This document shows, in pieces, positions 34,197 through 43,600 of a DNA stretch of 64,000 bases; position 1 is the stretch's first letter; each line of letters opens with the position of its first letter. The DNA lies in contig CP036432.1 in NCBI GenBank assembly GCA_007753675.1, forward strand, positions 8,992,233-9,056,232, read 5' to 3'. Source of the DNA: Stieleria magnilauensis. Lineage in GTDB: Bacteria > Planctomycetota > Planctomycetia > Pirellulales > Pirellulaceae. The translations under genes were made by a program, and so were the position numbers. The notes beneath the pieces were generated by a model. That model did not search any database. It was given only the letters and a program-made list of their open reading frames with translations, and was not told the origin of the DNA.

Positions 34197-35501
34197 CTAG
34201 TTCGCGAACTGGACGGGAGTGGTCACCATCGCATCTCGCTCGTCGGTCAACGCGATGAACCATGTATTGGCGTTCCCCGGCGGCCGGGGCGCGGTGACTT
34301 CATCGCTGGCGATTTCCGCCGAAAGACTTTGCCAATCGCGTTTTGAACGCAGCCCCGTATCGGTCGTGTAGTGCAACTGCGCAGACTTGAGGGGCACCGC
34401 ACTGGTGTACGACAAACGGACCGTGTCGCCGTCGGTCGCCATCGCACCAGGTGCCGGCAGAGGCGTGCCGCCGCGGCAAAAGGAATCGATGTACAAGCCA
34501 ATCTCTTGGGGAGCCCAACCGGGCTGGTGCCCGTGTCGCATCTTGACCTCGATGCGCATCTGCTTTCGCCCTGGCACCACATCGTAGCTCTTCTGGTAAC
34601 TGTCCAGTGGATAGTGAATGTCGTTTGTGCCGTTGACAAACAGTATCGGTACGCGGCAGCGAACGAGCAGACTCGACGGATCGTACGCTTCGATCCACTG
34701 CTCGCGTCGATCACCCAATTTGTCGATAGCCGGCTTTTGCACCGATTCACCCTGATACAGAAAACCGCAACCGTAAACGGGGACAGCGGCTTTGAAACGA
34801 TCATCGACCGAAGCAACCAGACAGGTCGTGTAGCCACCCCAGCTGATCCCCGTCACCGCGGTGCGATCCGCAATCACCTCGGGAAACGATCGTAGCAATG
34901 AATGGGCTCGAACGACGCTTGCCACCGCATGAGAGGGCCAGTCGTCGGACACATCGCCGCCAATACTGTCGAACTTTTCCGCGTGTCCGTGGTTCGGCCC
35001 TCCGTTCGGGAGACGCGTGCGCGTGCCCGCTTTGCCGGCTTGATTCGGAACCGGGACTCCGCTGTTGTCGTAAAGAGGATCGATCGGCCGACTCCCCGAT
35101 AAATCCATCGCGATCGCGGCGTACCCGCGTTTGGCCCACAACCAAGCCCACTCGGCGAATGCGGTGCCACCACCACCGTGAATCAATACGACACCCGGAA
35201 ATCGTTCCTCGGCATTCGCCTCACCGAGCGTCGCGGGGGAGGCATAGAACGCGAACACCTCAGTCGAACGGCCTTCATACGCTTCGCCCGCGTACAGCAA
35301 CGAACGCACGGGACCGGTTTGTGATAGCCAGCGCATCTCCGGCGTCTTTTTCAACTCGGTCAGATTCCAGACGCCGATCTGTTCTGCATGGTCAGTCGGT
35401 CGCTCCTGGGCAACGGAAACACCCAGCCACGTCGCGCAAACAGCAACGCTGAGCAAAAAACAGCGAAGCAGGAACATGATCGAATTTGAGTCTTGACGCA
35501 T
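34197..35501 (-). CDS. Secreted alpha/beta hydrolase (acetylxylan esterase / dienelactone hydrolase type)
   Basis: 434 residues. Signal peptide MFLLRCFLLSVAVCATWLG, with cleavage near VSVAQ. The alpha/beta hydrolase core has the oxyanion motif VVLIHGGGGTAFAEW, nucleophile elbow TGISWGGYTT (Ser), a candidate acid in FVNGTNDIHYPLD and a candidate His in MRHGHQPGW. About 90 C-terminal residues form a beta-rich add-on domain (VRLSYTSAVPLKSAQLHYTT). The fold resembles prolyl-oligopeptidase-like esterases that deacetylate plant or algal polysaccharides; the substrate is not determinable. An ATG eight codons in is an equally good start. Confidence 0.85.
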   Translation of the reverse strand: MRQDSNSIMFLLRCFLLSVAVCATWLGVSVAQERPTDHAEQIGVWNLTELKKTPEMRWLSQTGPVRSLLYAGEAYEGRSTEVFAFYASPATLGEANAEERFPGVVLIHGGGGTAFAEWAWLWAKRGYAAIAMDLSGSRPIDPLYDNSGVPVPNQAGKAGTRTRLPNGGPNHGHAEKFDSIGGDVSDDWPSHAVASVVRAHSLLRSFPEVIADRTAVTGISWGGYTTCLVASVDDRFKAAVPVYGCGFLYQGESVQKPAIDKLGDRREQWIEAYDPSSLLVRCRVPILFVNGTNDIHYPLDSYQKSYDVVPGRKQMRIEVKMRHGHQPGWAPQEIGLYIDSFCRGGTPLPAPGAMATDGDTVRLSYTSAVPLKSAQLHYTTDTGLRSKRDWQSLSAEIASDEVTAPRPPGNANTWFIALTDERDAMVTTPVQFAN

Positions 35502-35644
35502 GAGTCGATTCGCCAGATCAGGCGTGAGTAGAAGGATGATGGGAGGGACTCCGATGACAGGAGTTTATCGCAGACACCTTCCGCGAACCACCAACATGCC
35601 CCCGTGCAGCAGCAGCGCCGTCAACCGGAGTCAACGTCATGCTG

Positions 35645-35717
35645 GATGCCCATACGCTTGCGCGGAACGCGATTATCCAATCGTGCGATCGGATTCCTGC
35701 GATCGGATTCAATCAAC
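35645..35717. repeat. Half copy of the palindromic element, overlapping a stop codon
   Basis: ATGCCCATACGCTTGCGCGG ... TGCGATCGGATT ... GATTCAATCAAC matches the right half of the element at 33529-33583 with scattered changes and an extra ~12 bp. The last bases overlap the TGA of the glycerophosphodiesterase gene, so the repeat supplies or abuts its stop codon. The left half is absent. Confidence 0.65.
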
Positions 35718-36666
35718 GGCCCACCAAGCATGTCAGCACTTGATCAGGATGGTCGCTGAACAGACCGTCGACCTTGGCTTGTTGGAGCGTGTCGATCAAT
35801 TGCTGCAGGGTCGCGCATCCCTTGGGCAAATCATCGGCCCGCACGGTCCAGGGGTGCACCGCCAAACCGAACCGGTGCGTCTCGGCCACCAGATCGGTCA
35901 CCTTTGCCGCGTCGGCTTCGTCCCAACGGACGATCGCGGCCAGGTTGGGGCCGATGCCATCGACGACCTTCGCCAAATCGGCCAGCCCCTCGGACGTCTT
36001 CATCCGACTGTAATCGGTTCCGGAGCGGGCGTCGTGTCCATCACCGACCAGCTGGATCAAGCGTCCCTGATAGGACAATTCCTCTCGGATCCGACGGACC
36101 TCGAATTCATCGAAGCACTGCAGGAAACAGGGGTCGCGTTTGTCTCGATAACCGAATCGGTCCAAGGATTGGAGCACGATGCTGGTCAAATCACAGCCTT
36201 CCTCGCGGTGCCAGGACGGTTGCTTGATCTCGGGATAAATGCCCACCTGGCGGCCGGTCGTTCGGTTCAGGTTTTGGATGAAACGAATCTCTTCGTCCAA
36301 CGTACAGATCCGGAACCCGCCGGCGCCGCCGGAATAGCGTCCCGGAAAGACAATCCGTGCGTTGCGGTGATCGAACCGCTCCAGAACCTCCAACGTCTTC
36401 AGTTCGGCGAGGGTGAAATCGATCGCGTAGTATCGGCCGTTCGGACGACTTCGCCCATGAAAGCGCCGCGCGACGTCGGTCACCGTATCCAAATGAATGT
36501 CGTGCAGCACGACGGGATGATGGTCCTTGGTCGCAACCACGTCCTGTTCCAAATAGTCCGCACCCATCGCGTGGGCGATTCCTTTAGCGACCAGCGTGTG
36601 TTCGGGCACATAGCCGCTTGCACCTCGGTGCGCGATCACGATCGGCCTGGATACAGGGGCAGTCAT
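35713..36666 (-). CDS. Glycerophosphodiester phosphodiesterase family protein
   Basis: 317 residues; cleaves glycerophosphodiesters to glycerol-3-phosphate and an alcohol. The GDPD TIM-barrel signature is present: IAHRGASGYVPEHT (catalytic His and Arg), GADYLEQDVVATKD (metal-binding Glu/Asp) and VVLHDIHLDTVTDV (second catalytic His). Also GIYPEIKQPSWH. The insert after the second strand (RFHGRSRPNGRYYAIDFTLA) is typical of GlpQ-like enzymes. No signal peptide, so probably cytoplasmic. ATG overlaps the PIG-L gene's TGA (ATGA), so both are coupled and may act on related lipid or glycan substrates. Confidence 0.92.
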   Translation of the reverse strand: MTAPVSRPIVIAHRGASGYVPEHTLVAKGIAHAMGADYLEQDVVATKDHHPVVLHDIHLDTVTDVARRFHGRSRPNGRYYAIDFTLAELKTLEVLERFDHRNARIVFPGRYSGGAGGFRICTLDEEIRFIQNLNRTTGRQVGIYPEIKQPSWHREEGCDLTSIVLQSLDRFGYRDKRDPCFLQCFDEFEVRRIREELSYQGRLIQLVGDGHDARSGTDYSRMKTSEGLADLAKVVDGIGPNLAAIVRWDEADAAKVTDLVAETHRFGLAVHPWTVRADDLPKGCATLQQLIDTLQQAKVDGLFSDHPDQVLTCLVGR

Positions 36667-37436
36667 GGAGCGTCCGCCTCGACGATGACGTCGGCCAAAC
36701 TGCTTCGCAACGGATCATCATCGGGCCCGCAGAATCCCCAATGAAGATGTTTCCGCCAGCCCTCGGCATACTCAAATTTGCCGCTCATCTGTCCCGTTTC
36801 GGCGTTGATGTCCCGCATCGTCTGCAGATAACTGTCCATCCCCTGACTTTCATCCAACCATTCCTTCTGGCTGGCATGACAGGCGAGCAGCTCGACTTTC
36901 TTGTCGATCAAATCGGAATGATCGACGAAAAAATGGGGCATCACGAGTTCGCCGAGTGGAGTCCGATTGCCGACCGGCTGGCAGTGATACACCGTGACCG
37001 GTTCATAGAACGGCGGGACCGGCGGGTCGCTGACCAGATTGGGCATGCCATGCGAAAACGCTGCGCTGACGGCCAGACGACAGGCGATCTCGTGGTCCTC
37101 CATGTAGTCCGAAGGCGAATGGGTCAGCACAATCGACGGCTTGGCCGTCCGAACGATCGCGGTGACCTTGGCCAGATTCTCGAAACTGTACGTCGCCGCC
37201 ATGTCGGGATAGATCGGATCGTAAAACGTTGCCCCCATCATCTCGCACGCGTTCTTGGCTTCCGCCAAACGCGTTCGCGCGCACTCCTCGCGGTCCATCG
37301 TCGTGCTGCCACGCGAACCGTCACAGAGGTTGACGTAGTGCAAATCCCAGCCGCGCCGCGCGAGCTGTAACATCGTGCCGACCATCAGATACTCGATGTC
37401 GTCTGGGTGGGCGGCAATGGCAAGAACCGAAGGCAT
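36663..37436 (-). CDS. PIG-L / LmbE-family zinc deacetylase
   Basis: 257 residues. LmbE-fold motifs: IAAHPDDIE with the AHPDD zinc/catalytic motif at residues 8-12, and SPSDYMEDHEIACRL (the H-x-D-H-like third-ligand region). DGSRGSTTMDREECARTRLAEA is the usual loop and helix. The family removes N-acetyl groups from GlcNAc-containing conjugates or similar amides. ATG is preferred over a TTG one codon earlier. The gene overlaps the downstream phosphodiesterase and has ~105 bp before the stop of the upstream receiver-like gene. Confidence 0.9.
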   Translation of the reverse strand: MPSVLAIAAHPDDIEYLMVGTMLQLARRGWDLHYVNLCDGSRGSTTMDREECARTRLAEAKNACEMMGATFYDPIYPDMAATYSFENLAKVTAIVRTAKPSIVLTHSPSDYMEDHEIACRLAVSAAFSHGMPNLVSDPPVPPFYEPVTVYHCQPVGNRTPLGELVMPHFFVDHSDLIDKKVELLACHASQKEWLDESQGMDSYLQTMRDINAETGQMSGKFEYAEGWRKHLHWGFCGPDDDPLRSSLADVIVEADAP

Positions 37437-37541
37437 CAAAATCTCCTTTCATTCATCGCCGGATGCGAGCACCAACTACGCCACGCTTCCGGACAGTCAC
37501 TCGTTTTCATTGTCGTCAGTCAGCACTGTCTGTCAGGACTG

Positions 37542-37919
37542 TCAGTCAGCACTGCGAAAGAGCGAGCCGAGGGATCGATCAAATTGCCCGCGCGTCACGA
37601 CGACGGGAATCCCCGCCTGCTTGGCCTTGTCCAACCGGGCAACTTGAACATGTGGTCCATACGCCAACACCTTCGCGTCGGGACAAATCTGACCACACCG
37701 CTCCATCAATCCTTCGACGACACCACTTCGTGTCGCCAGATCGACGATCACGTAGCGGATGTCGCGGCGGTCGGGCAGCGAGGCGGCGAGTTGAAACTCC
37801 AGCCCCTCGGCCTCGGCCGCGGCGCGGACCCGCGACGCAAACATCAGATCACCCGATAAAAAAACGACGGCCGGTTCGACGGCTGAATCGCCGGCTGGCT
37901 CCGCTGACGCTTGGCTCAC
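37542..37919 (-). CDS. Small receiver-like hypothetical protein
   Basis: 125 residues. GTG overlaps the epimerase's TGA (GTGA), so translation is coupled; the longer frame upstream is only the epimerase region out of phase. After a ~20-residue polar N-terminus it alternates strands and helices like a CheY receiver: AVVFLSGDLMFASRVRAAAE, YVIVDLATRSGVVEGLME, AKVLAYGPHVQVARL, GIPVVVTRGQF. The aspartate in VIVDLAT sits at a phosphoacceptor-like strand end, but the acidic N-terminal pair and conserved Lys are missing. Probably a pseudo-receiver. A 14-bp direct repeat (GTCAGTCAGCACTG) covers its stop codon and recurs 26 bp downstream. Confidence 0.6.
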   Translation of the reverse strand: MSQASAEPAGDSAVEPAVVFLSGDLMFASRVRAAAEAEGLEFQLAASLPDRRDIRYVIVDLATRSGVVEGLMERCGQICPDAKVLAYGPHVQVARLDKAKQAGIPVVVTRGQFDRSLGSLFRSAD

Positions 37920-38761
37920 TTGCGTTTTTCCATTTCCGATTTCATGAACGCCAGGCCCTCGGTGGCCAGTGTCATCTCGTCCGAAAACATCTTGCGCCAG
38001 ATCTTCGTGGCCGCCGCGATTTCGGGAAGCGCCAATCCGAACGCTTCGATCACCAGCCAACCGTCGTAGCCGCTCTTGGCGATCGCGTCGAAGTTTTCGT
38101 CCCAGTTGACGCCGCCCTTTCCGGGGGTGCTGCGATCGTTTTCGCTGATGTGGATGTGATACAGCTTGTCACCACCGGCCAGCACCGCATCGGTCACACT
38201 TTTTTCTTCGATGTTGCTGTGGAAGGTGTCATACATCATGCCACAGGCCGGATGATCGACTTCGCGCACGAACCGCGCCGAATCGGCATGGCAATTGAGC
38301 AGGTAACACTCGAACCGGTTCAACGCTTCGACGCCCAACCGCACGCCCACTTGTCCGGCATGTTCGGCGACCTGCCGCATGCTTTCGACGCCCCATTTCC
38401 ATTCGTCGTCGGTCGGGCCGGCGCCGCTGAACAGGCCGATCGCCGAATGGTAGGGTCCGACGAGCGTTTCGACGCCCGCGGCGGCACACAGATCCAACGT
38501 CCGTTTCGTCAAATCAATTCCTTTCTGACGCACGGCGGCGTCGGGAGAAATCGGATTGTCTTCCTCGCCGCGAATCGTCACGCCGGTGCGGCCCAGCCCC
38601 AATGAATCCAGCTCCGCACCGATCGCTGCGTAATCCAAATCCAAATTAAAAATCGGCAATTCCACGCCGTCGAAACCGGCTGCCTTGAGTTTTTCACAAA
38701 CCGGATACATTGCTTCGGTGACTTCGCCGCTCCACAGCAGCAGATTCATGCCGTACTTCAT
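37916..38761 (-). CDS. Sugar phosphate isomerase/epimerase (xylose-isomerase-like TIM barrel)
   Basis: 281 residues. Start MKYGMNLLLWSGEVTE and motifs GFDGVELPIF, GVRLGVEALNRFECYL, CGMMYDTFHSNIEE, YHIHISENDRSTPGKG and GWLVIEAFG match ketose 3-epimerase-like (DTE/psicose epimerase) proteins. Expected metal ligands are the Glu in GVEALN, the Asp in MYDTFH, the His in YHIHIS region and the Glu in VIEAFG, all visible. It interconverts ketoses or related sugars; the actual substrate is unknown. Genes for PIG-L and GDPD follow in the same direction, suggesting a carbohydrate or polyol catabolic unit. Confidence 0.92.
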   Translation of the reverse strand: MKYGMNLLLWSGEVTEAMYPVCEKLKAAGFDGVELPIFNLDLDYAAIGAELDSLGLGRTGVTIRGEEDNPISPDAAVRQKGIDLTKRTLDLCAAAGVETLVGPYHSAIGLFSGAGPTDDEWKWGVESMRQVAEHAGQVGVRLGVEALNRFECYLLNCHADSARFVREVDHPACGMMYDTFHSNIEEKSVTDAVLAGGDKLYHIHISENDRSTPGKGGVNWDENFDAIAKSGYDGWLVIEAFGLALPEIAAATKIWRKMFSDEMTLATEGLAFMKSEMEKRK

Positions 38762-38773
38762 TGATCGTTCATC

Positions 38774-39451
38774 CTAGGGAATGGGTGGAAAAAGAGTCGA
38801 TCCGTCGGGCGGAGTCAGGAATCGAACACGCCGGAATTCTACCAACTCGCTGGCTTCTTGGAGCCAGGGCAGAACCGAATCCGGCAATTCGGCCAAACCG
38901 ACACGGCGCATCACCTGATTGAGCCGCATCAACAACCGGCGGTGATCCACGTAGTCGTACAAAAACCGGGCTTCGGCGTAGCGACGGATCGCGCCGCCCA
39001 ATCGGTCGGTCGGTTTTCCGGTGATCTGATTGACGCACCGCTGAATCAATTCCGGCGACGTGTCATCAACCAGTTGATAATATCGCTCGATCAGCTCGGG
39101 TCGATCGCGGATCCAAAACGCATCCAACAAGATCTCGATCAGAATGTGCCCGACGAACATCGGGCGAAATCCGCGATCACCGGGCAACAAATCTCGCAGT
39201 CCCACGGCTAATTGCAAATTGGACTCGACGAACACCGTCGTGTTATGAAACCAGCGATCGTCACGAATGTGATGCAGAATCCCGGTCGCGACGTCCCGCA
39301 CCGCATCGTCGTCCGAACCGAGCGCCGCCATCGCCATCCGCTCTCGGGCGCGAATCTTGCGGTCCACCACGCTCAGAAAATCCGGCACACCGGTACTGAC
39401 CGCGACCAGCGGATGATCCAGATAGGGTATCGCGTGGGAGAGAAAATTCAT
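38774..39451 (-). CDS. Hypothetical protein resembling AcpH (acyl carrier protein phosphodiesterase)-type helical proteins
   Basis: 225 residues, all-helical by composition. The start MNFLSHAIPYLDHPLVAVST and GILHHIRDDRWFHNTTVF recall AcpH/DUF479 proteins (MNxLxHxxL and HHxxDxxFH), whose HD-like metal site acts on ACP phosphopantetheine. Similarity is partial, so catalytic function is uncertain. It lies 12 bp upstream of the epimerase gene and is the first gene of that minus-strand run. A C-rich (coding-strand) CCGCCCTGCCCTGTCCC stretch immediately precedes its ATG. Confidence 0.55.
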   Translation of the reverse strand: MNFLSHAIPYLDHPLVAVSTGVPDFLSVVDRKIRARERMAMAALGSDDDAVRDVATGILHHIRDDRWFHNTTVFVESNLQLAVGLRDLLPGDRGFRPMFVGHILIEILLDAFWIRDRPELIERYYQLVDDTSPELIQRCVNQITGKPTDRLGGAIRRYAEARFLYDYVDHRRLLMRLNQVMRRVGLAELPDSVLPWLQEASELVEFRRVRFLTPPDGSTLFPPIP

Positions 39452-39515
39452 GCGGGACAGGGCAGGGCGGGGCAGAAACCACTCGGGGCAACGACGAGCG
39501 GAAAAGGGGGCAGAA

Positions 39516-39591
39516 CGGAAAAGGGGTCAGGCACCAAAAACCAAAAGGCCCAACGGGTGCTTCGCATTTTTGGTACCTGACCCCTTTTCCG
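39516..39591. repeat. 25-bp perfect-arm hairpin of the GGGGTCAGG(C/T)ACC family
   Basis: Left arm 39516-39540 (CGGAAAAGGGGTCAGGCACC + A5) and right arm 39567-39591 (T5 + GGTACCTGACCCCTTTTCCG) match at 24 of 25 positions around a 26-base loop. The core GGGGTCAGGTACC recalls REP-type elements seen across bacterial genomes. It lies between two minus-strand genes and could also stabilise or end the upstream transcript. Confidence 0.85.
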
Positions 39592-39617
39592 CGACACAAT
39601 TCAAAGTCGACGGAGCA

Positions 39618-40100
39618 CTAGGCAAGATACCGCTCGACCCCCGCCTGCGGATAGCCGTCGTAAAAGCGTCGGATCCAGTGCCGTCCCGACCAGTGCTGCA
39701 GATGTCGCTCCCATCCCATGCGTTCCAAGAATCGGTCCGAGATCGAACCGTTGGAGACATGGGCGACGATCGCCGACGCGCCCCGCAACCGTGCGATTTC
39801 GTGCAACACGTGGCAGGCACCGACGAACGACCGGTAACCGGCACGGCGGCCACTGCGAACATAGTCCAGCGTCAAAAACGACGGCATCCCCAACGGCTGG
39901 TGATAATCCAGCCAACACAGATCATCGTCGGGCCGCCCGTAACGACTCTGCCACCAGACCTGCGCCATCGAAACGCTGCCGCAGATCCAGCGTCGCTCGA
40001 TCCGCACCAGCTTGCCCGCTTGCATCACGATGCGTCCACACCGCCAGCGGCGGATCAAGTCCGGTCGTTGTTGGGGGTTCGTGATCGAGCGGCAGAACAT
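39618..40100 (-). CDS. Hypothetical protein with possible GNAT-like fold
   Basis: 160 residues, Arg- and Trp-rich (VWWQSRYGRPDDDLCWLDYH, HLQHWSGRHWIRRFYDGYP). The segment FVGACHVLHEIARLRGASAIVAHVSNGSISDRFLERMGWERH resembles the acetyl-CoA-binding and C-terminal part of GNAT acetyltransferases, but the Q/RxxGxG/A loop is not clear. Several in-frame starts are possible; the first ATG is used. No operon partner: the hairpin repeat lies downstream and a 550-bp gap upstream. Function unknown. Confidence 0.5.
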   Translation of the reverse strand: MFCRSITNPQQRPDLIRRWRCGRIVMQAGKLVRIERRWICGSVSMAQVWWQSRYGRPDDDLCWLDYHQPLGMPSFLTLDYVRSGRRAGYRSFVGACHVLHEIARLRGASAIVAHVSNGSISDRFLERMGWERHLQHWSGRHWIRRFYDGYPQAGVERYLA

Positions 40101-40652
40101 CGTCGTCGGCGGCGGCGAGAGGGGAAGTGTGGCGTGCTGAACTCTAGCTCGCCGCTACTGCCGTGCCGGCGTTTTATCCAAGCTCGTTCCGTCGCCGGAG
40201 CGTCACGCTGTGAAGCATGTATCTGCCCGTATTTGACGAGGTTTTAGCGGCAGGGCGCGAGCCCAATACCGCTCAATCGAGAAGCGAAAATTAAACACCA
40301 TGGCTCTCCTCTCCCCCGATTCCTGACGAGCCTAAGCGAGTCAGGAATCGGGGGTGAGGGGGATTTATTCTGTGCGCGGTTGCTGGATGACGGCGACGAT
40401 GCGCTCTCGAAACCCGGTTGGATCTGGCGGTATGCCGTACGCTGAAATGCGAACTGCATCAAATCGACTCAGCAGAAATCAACGGTGTATCGCCCATCGG
40501 ATGCTCACGACGAAACTCTCCTCCGGCGCAACCACGATCGCGCGCCATCAGCTAAACCGAGTTTCCAAATTCAATCGATCGGCCGCGCTGATCACGAGCA
40601 AACCCGTTAGTCTTGTGATTGCATCGTTGCGAAAACACTGAAAGCCTCACGC
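40101..40652. other. Intergenic region, one palindrome, no gene supported
   Basis: About 550 bp between minus-strand genes. It contains the 15-bp-arm palindrome at 40313-40354. Short frames on both strands are Arg/Ser-rich with no start context. The region downstream of the giant gene shows no T-rich terminator. Confidence 0.45.
40313..40354. repeat. Perfect 15-bp inverted repeat
   Basis: CCCCCGATTCCTGAC (40313-40327) and GTCAGGAATCGGGGG (40340-40354) are exact complements around a 12-base loop. There is no adjacent T-tract, so a palindromic element or protein-binding/cruciform site is more likely than an intrinsic terminator. Confidence 0.8.
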
Positions 40653-43600
40653 TCATTGGAAACTCAACGTTTTCAAGAACTGTTGACCAAACCGTCCGTA
40701 GTCCTGGCCGTCAACATCACCATCGCCGTCATAATCGAGCGATTCATCAAACGCCGACACACCCATCGTCTGCAAGAACGACAACCCGAACCGTCCGTAG
40801 TCTTGGCCATCAACATCGCGGTCGCCATCGGTATCACCATAGTGCCGAAAAAATCGATCCGCCGCGACAGCTCCGTGGTCGTAGTTCCCGGCCATCACGG
40901 CTCCGCTGATCGGCGACGTGATCTGGGCGGCGAGCAAGGTCAGTTGATAATTGCCGTCGGCCAATGAGTTTCGTAGCCCCGTCGTTCCACCCGGGTCTCG
41001 ATCGACCACCGACGGCCCACTGCCGAACGTGATTTCGACAAACGTCTGTCCCGATTCGAAACGACGGTCGACGATCAACGACGTCAGCTGCGTTTGCGTG
41101 TCACGATTGATCAGCTGAACCGCCGAGGCCGGTACGTCGACGTTGCCGTCAAACACCACCGTCACTTGATCCACTGTCGAACGCTGCGACTCCTCAACCG
41201 GCGCACCGGAATCACCGCCGACCAGTAAGTCGATCACCGACGGTGAGACTTCCTCGAGTACAAACATTTCGCGTCCGAAAGGTCCGTTCTCGGCGACGAA
41301 ATACAACTTGCCGCCGATCTGGACGATCTCGTCCGGATGGCTGCCAAAGAACTCCGGCGGATACAGATCTTCCACCAACAACGTCAGGGCGTCGCTTCCA
41401 TCGGTCGCCCACAGCTCGCGGTCGTTGTTGGTGGTACCGGCTGCACTGAACAGCAATCGTTTGCCGGTGTCGTACAGCGGCACCGGCTCGCTGCCGCCGC
41501 CGGGTTGAATGTCGGACACCAACGTCGCGTTGCCGGCCACGCCGCTGGTCTTCCACAATTCCTCCCCGACGGTTCCATCATCGGCGGCAAAGTAAACCTC
41601 TCCGAGTGCGGAAAAGAAACCGGAGGCGTCGCTCGATCCGCCGCCCGAATTGATGTTGGCGATCTGGCTGGTGCCACCGCCGGTGCCGTCGGAACGGTAG
41701 GGTTCGAATCCGTCAGATCCGTTGTTGGCCGAGAAGTAAAGCATCCCGTTGACCTCGGTCAAGCCAACCGGATCCGAGCTGTTGCCTCCGCTGCGAATGT
41801 CCGCAACGATCGCGGTGTTCCCCAAGCTATCCCTCCGCCATAACTCTCGCCCGTTGATCCCGTTGTCTGCGGTGAAGAACAACTCGGTCCCCACCACCGT
41901 CAACTCCTCGGGTGATGAATCAAACGTGCGATTCAAATCATTCGGATCCACGACGGCATTGATGTCTTGGACCAAACTGACCGACGTCCCATCGGTCCTG
42001 AACAACTCCCGGCCGATGTCCTTGCGATCGACGCCGTCGGTCACCGTCTCCGCGGAGGTATCGGCAGAGAAGTAAAGAAAACTATCCAGCGCCGTCAATT
42101 CCATCGGATTGCTTCCCACCGAGCCCGGGATCAAGTCCCAGACCCTCTCGGCCGGACCGCTGCCATCGCTTTTCCACAACTCGTTTCCGCTGACCCCGTC
42201 ATCGGCCACGAAGTAAATCAGCCCGTTGGAAATCACAAACACCGTCCCGTCTTCATCCAGCGGGACGGGCCGCCGATCGGACAACTGTCGCGTCGGACCA
42301 TTCGGGTCGGTCAGATAAACGCCTCCCTCGGTGCCGAGCGAGTTGTTGTAGAAAACGACTTGCTCGGTCAGGGCGCTGTACACCGTCAGCGTCGAGATCC
42401 GGTCGGTGCTTGACGGAGAAATGTCTTCGAACAGTTCAACCGTTCCGGCCACGGTATCCGCTTTCCAAATCGCTTCGCCGTTGAGCCCGTCATCGGCGAC
42501 GAAATAAATGTCCGTACCGAATGGAACCAGATCTCTGACGTCGGCGTCAGCGGTCGATGGATTCAGATTGACCAGCGTTTCGGTGTTCAACGGATTGCCG
42601 TCGGTGATCCACAATTCACGGTCGCGTGCCAAATCGGTTGTCGTAAACAGCAAGTTGCCATTCAGTTCACCGAACAACCTCGGTGCACCATCCAGCGGAG
42701 CACCATATAGGTCATTGCCCGGCAACGAGTCGATGACTTGCACCGTGCCTTCTTCGGTTCCATCGGACCACCAAAGTTCCAAACCGTCGACAAGGACGTC
42801 ATCGGCGGCGAAGAATAACTTGCCGCCGACTTGGGTCAATTGAAACGGATTGGAACTGCCCATCGGAACAATGTCTTTGACGATCTCGGTACCACCGGTC
42901 GTCCCATCGGTCTTGTGCAATTCACGACCGGCGTCAACCAATTGTGCCGTGCCGGCACTTAGATCAGCCGACAACGTCGCACCGACGACAAACGCTTCGG
43001 TGGACTCGTTGGGGAAACCTGGAAACGTCGAATTGCCGAACGACAATCGAACCGTTGCGGTGGTCACCGTCGCACCGCCGGGGTCGGTCAAATTGACATT
43101 GTTGGCGTCTCGACCGAGGTACCAATTGTCCAGCTCGGGGCCCGAGACGGTCGTGGAGTTTGCCGGGGTCGTGCTACCGTTAAGAAACAACTCGAACAAC
43201 AATCCTTCTTCACTTCCCGACGTCGCCTCCGTCAATCCGTTCCCCGACGCGAATCCGGAAAAACGGAGGTTCGTCAAACCGGCGGAATCCGCAATCGTCC
43301 ATTCCCATGCGTTGACCGCCAACTCACCATTGTTGTCGATGTCTTCGACGTACAAGTCACCGACTTCGATCGATTGCAGCCCGACGCCCGGGTCGCCGAT
43401 GCGGGCGCTCGACGAGACCCAACCCAGATTGTCATTGGATCCCCCCTGCGCGGTGCTGTTGAACTGGATTGATGCGTTGAACCCCGACAACGTCCCACCG
43501 TAGGCCGTCGTCGTCTCAGCGACGATCCCCGCATAGTTGCCGTTGACCACGCGAGAATTGTCTGCCGTCATCGTCGGCGAACTCACCGAAATCGTCGTTG

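Noticed and set aside
40354-40641. Plus-strand frame of 95 codons before the giant gene's 3' end
   Set aside because: Overlaps the palindrome, no ribosome-binding site, composition not protein-like.
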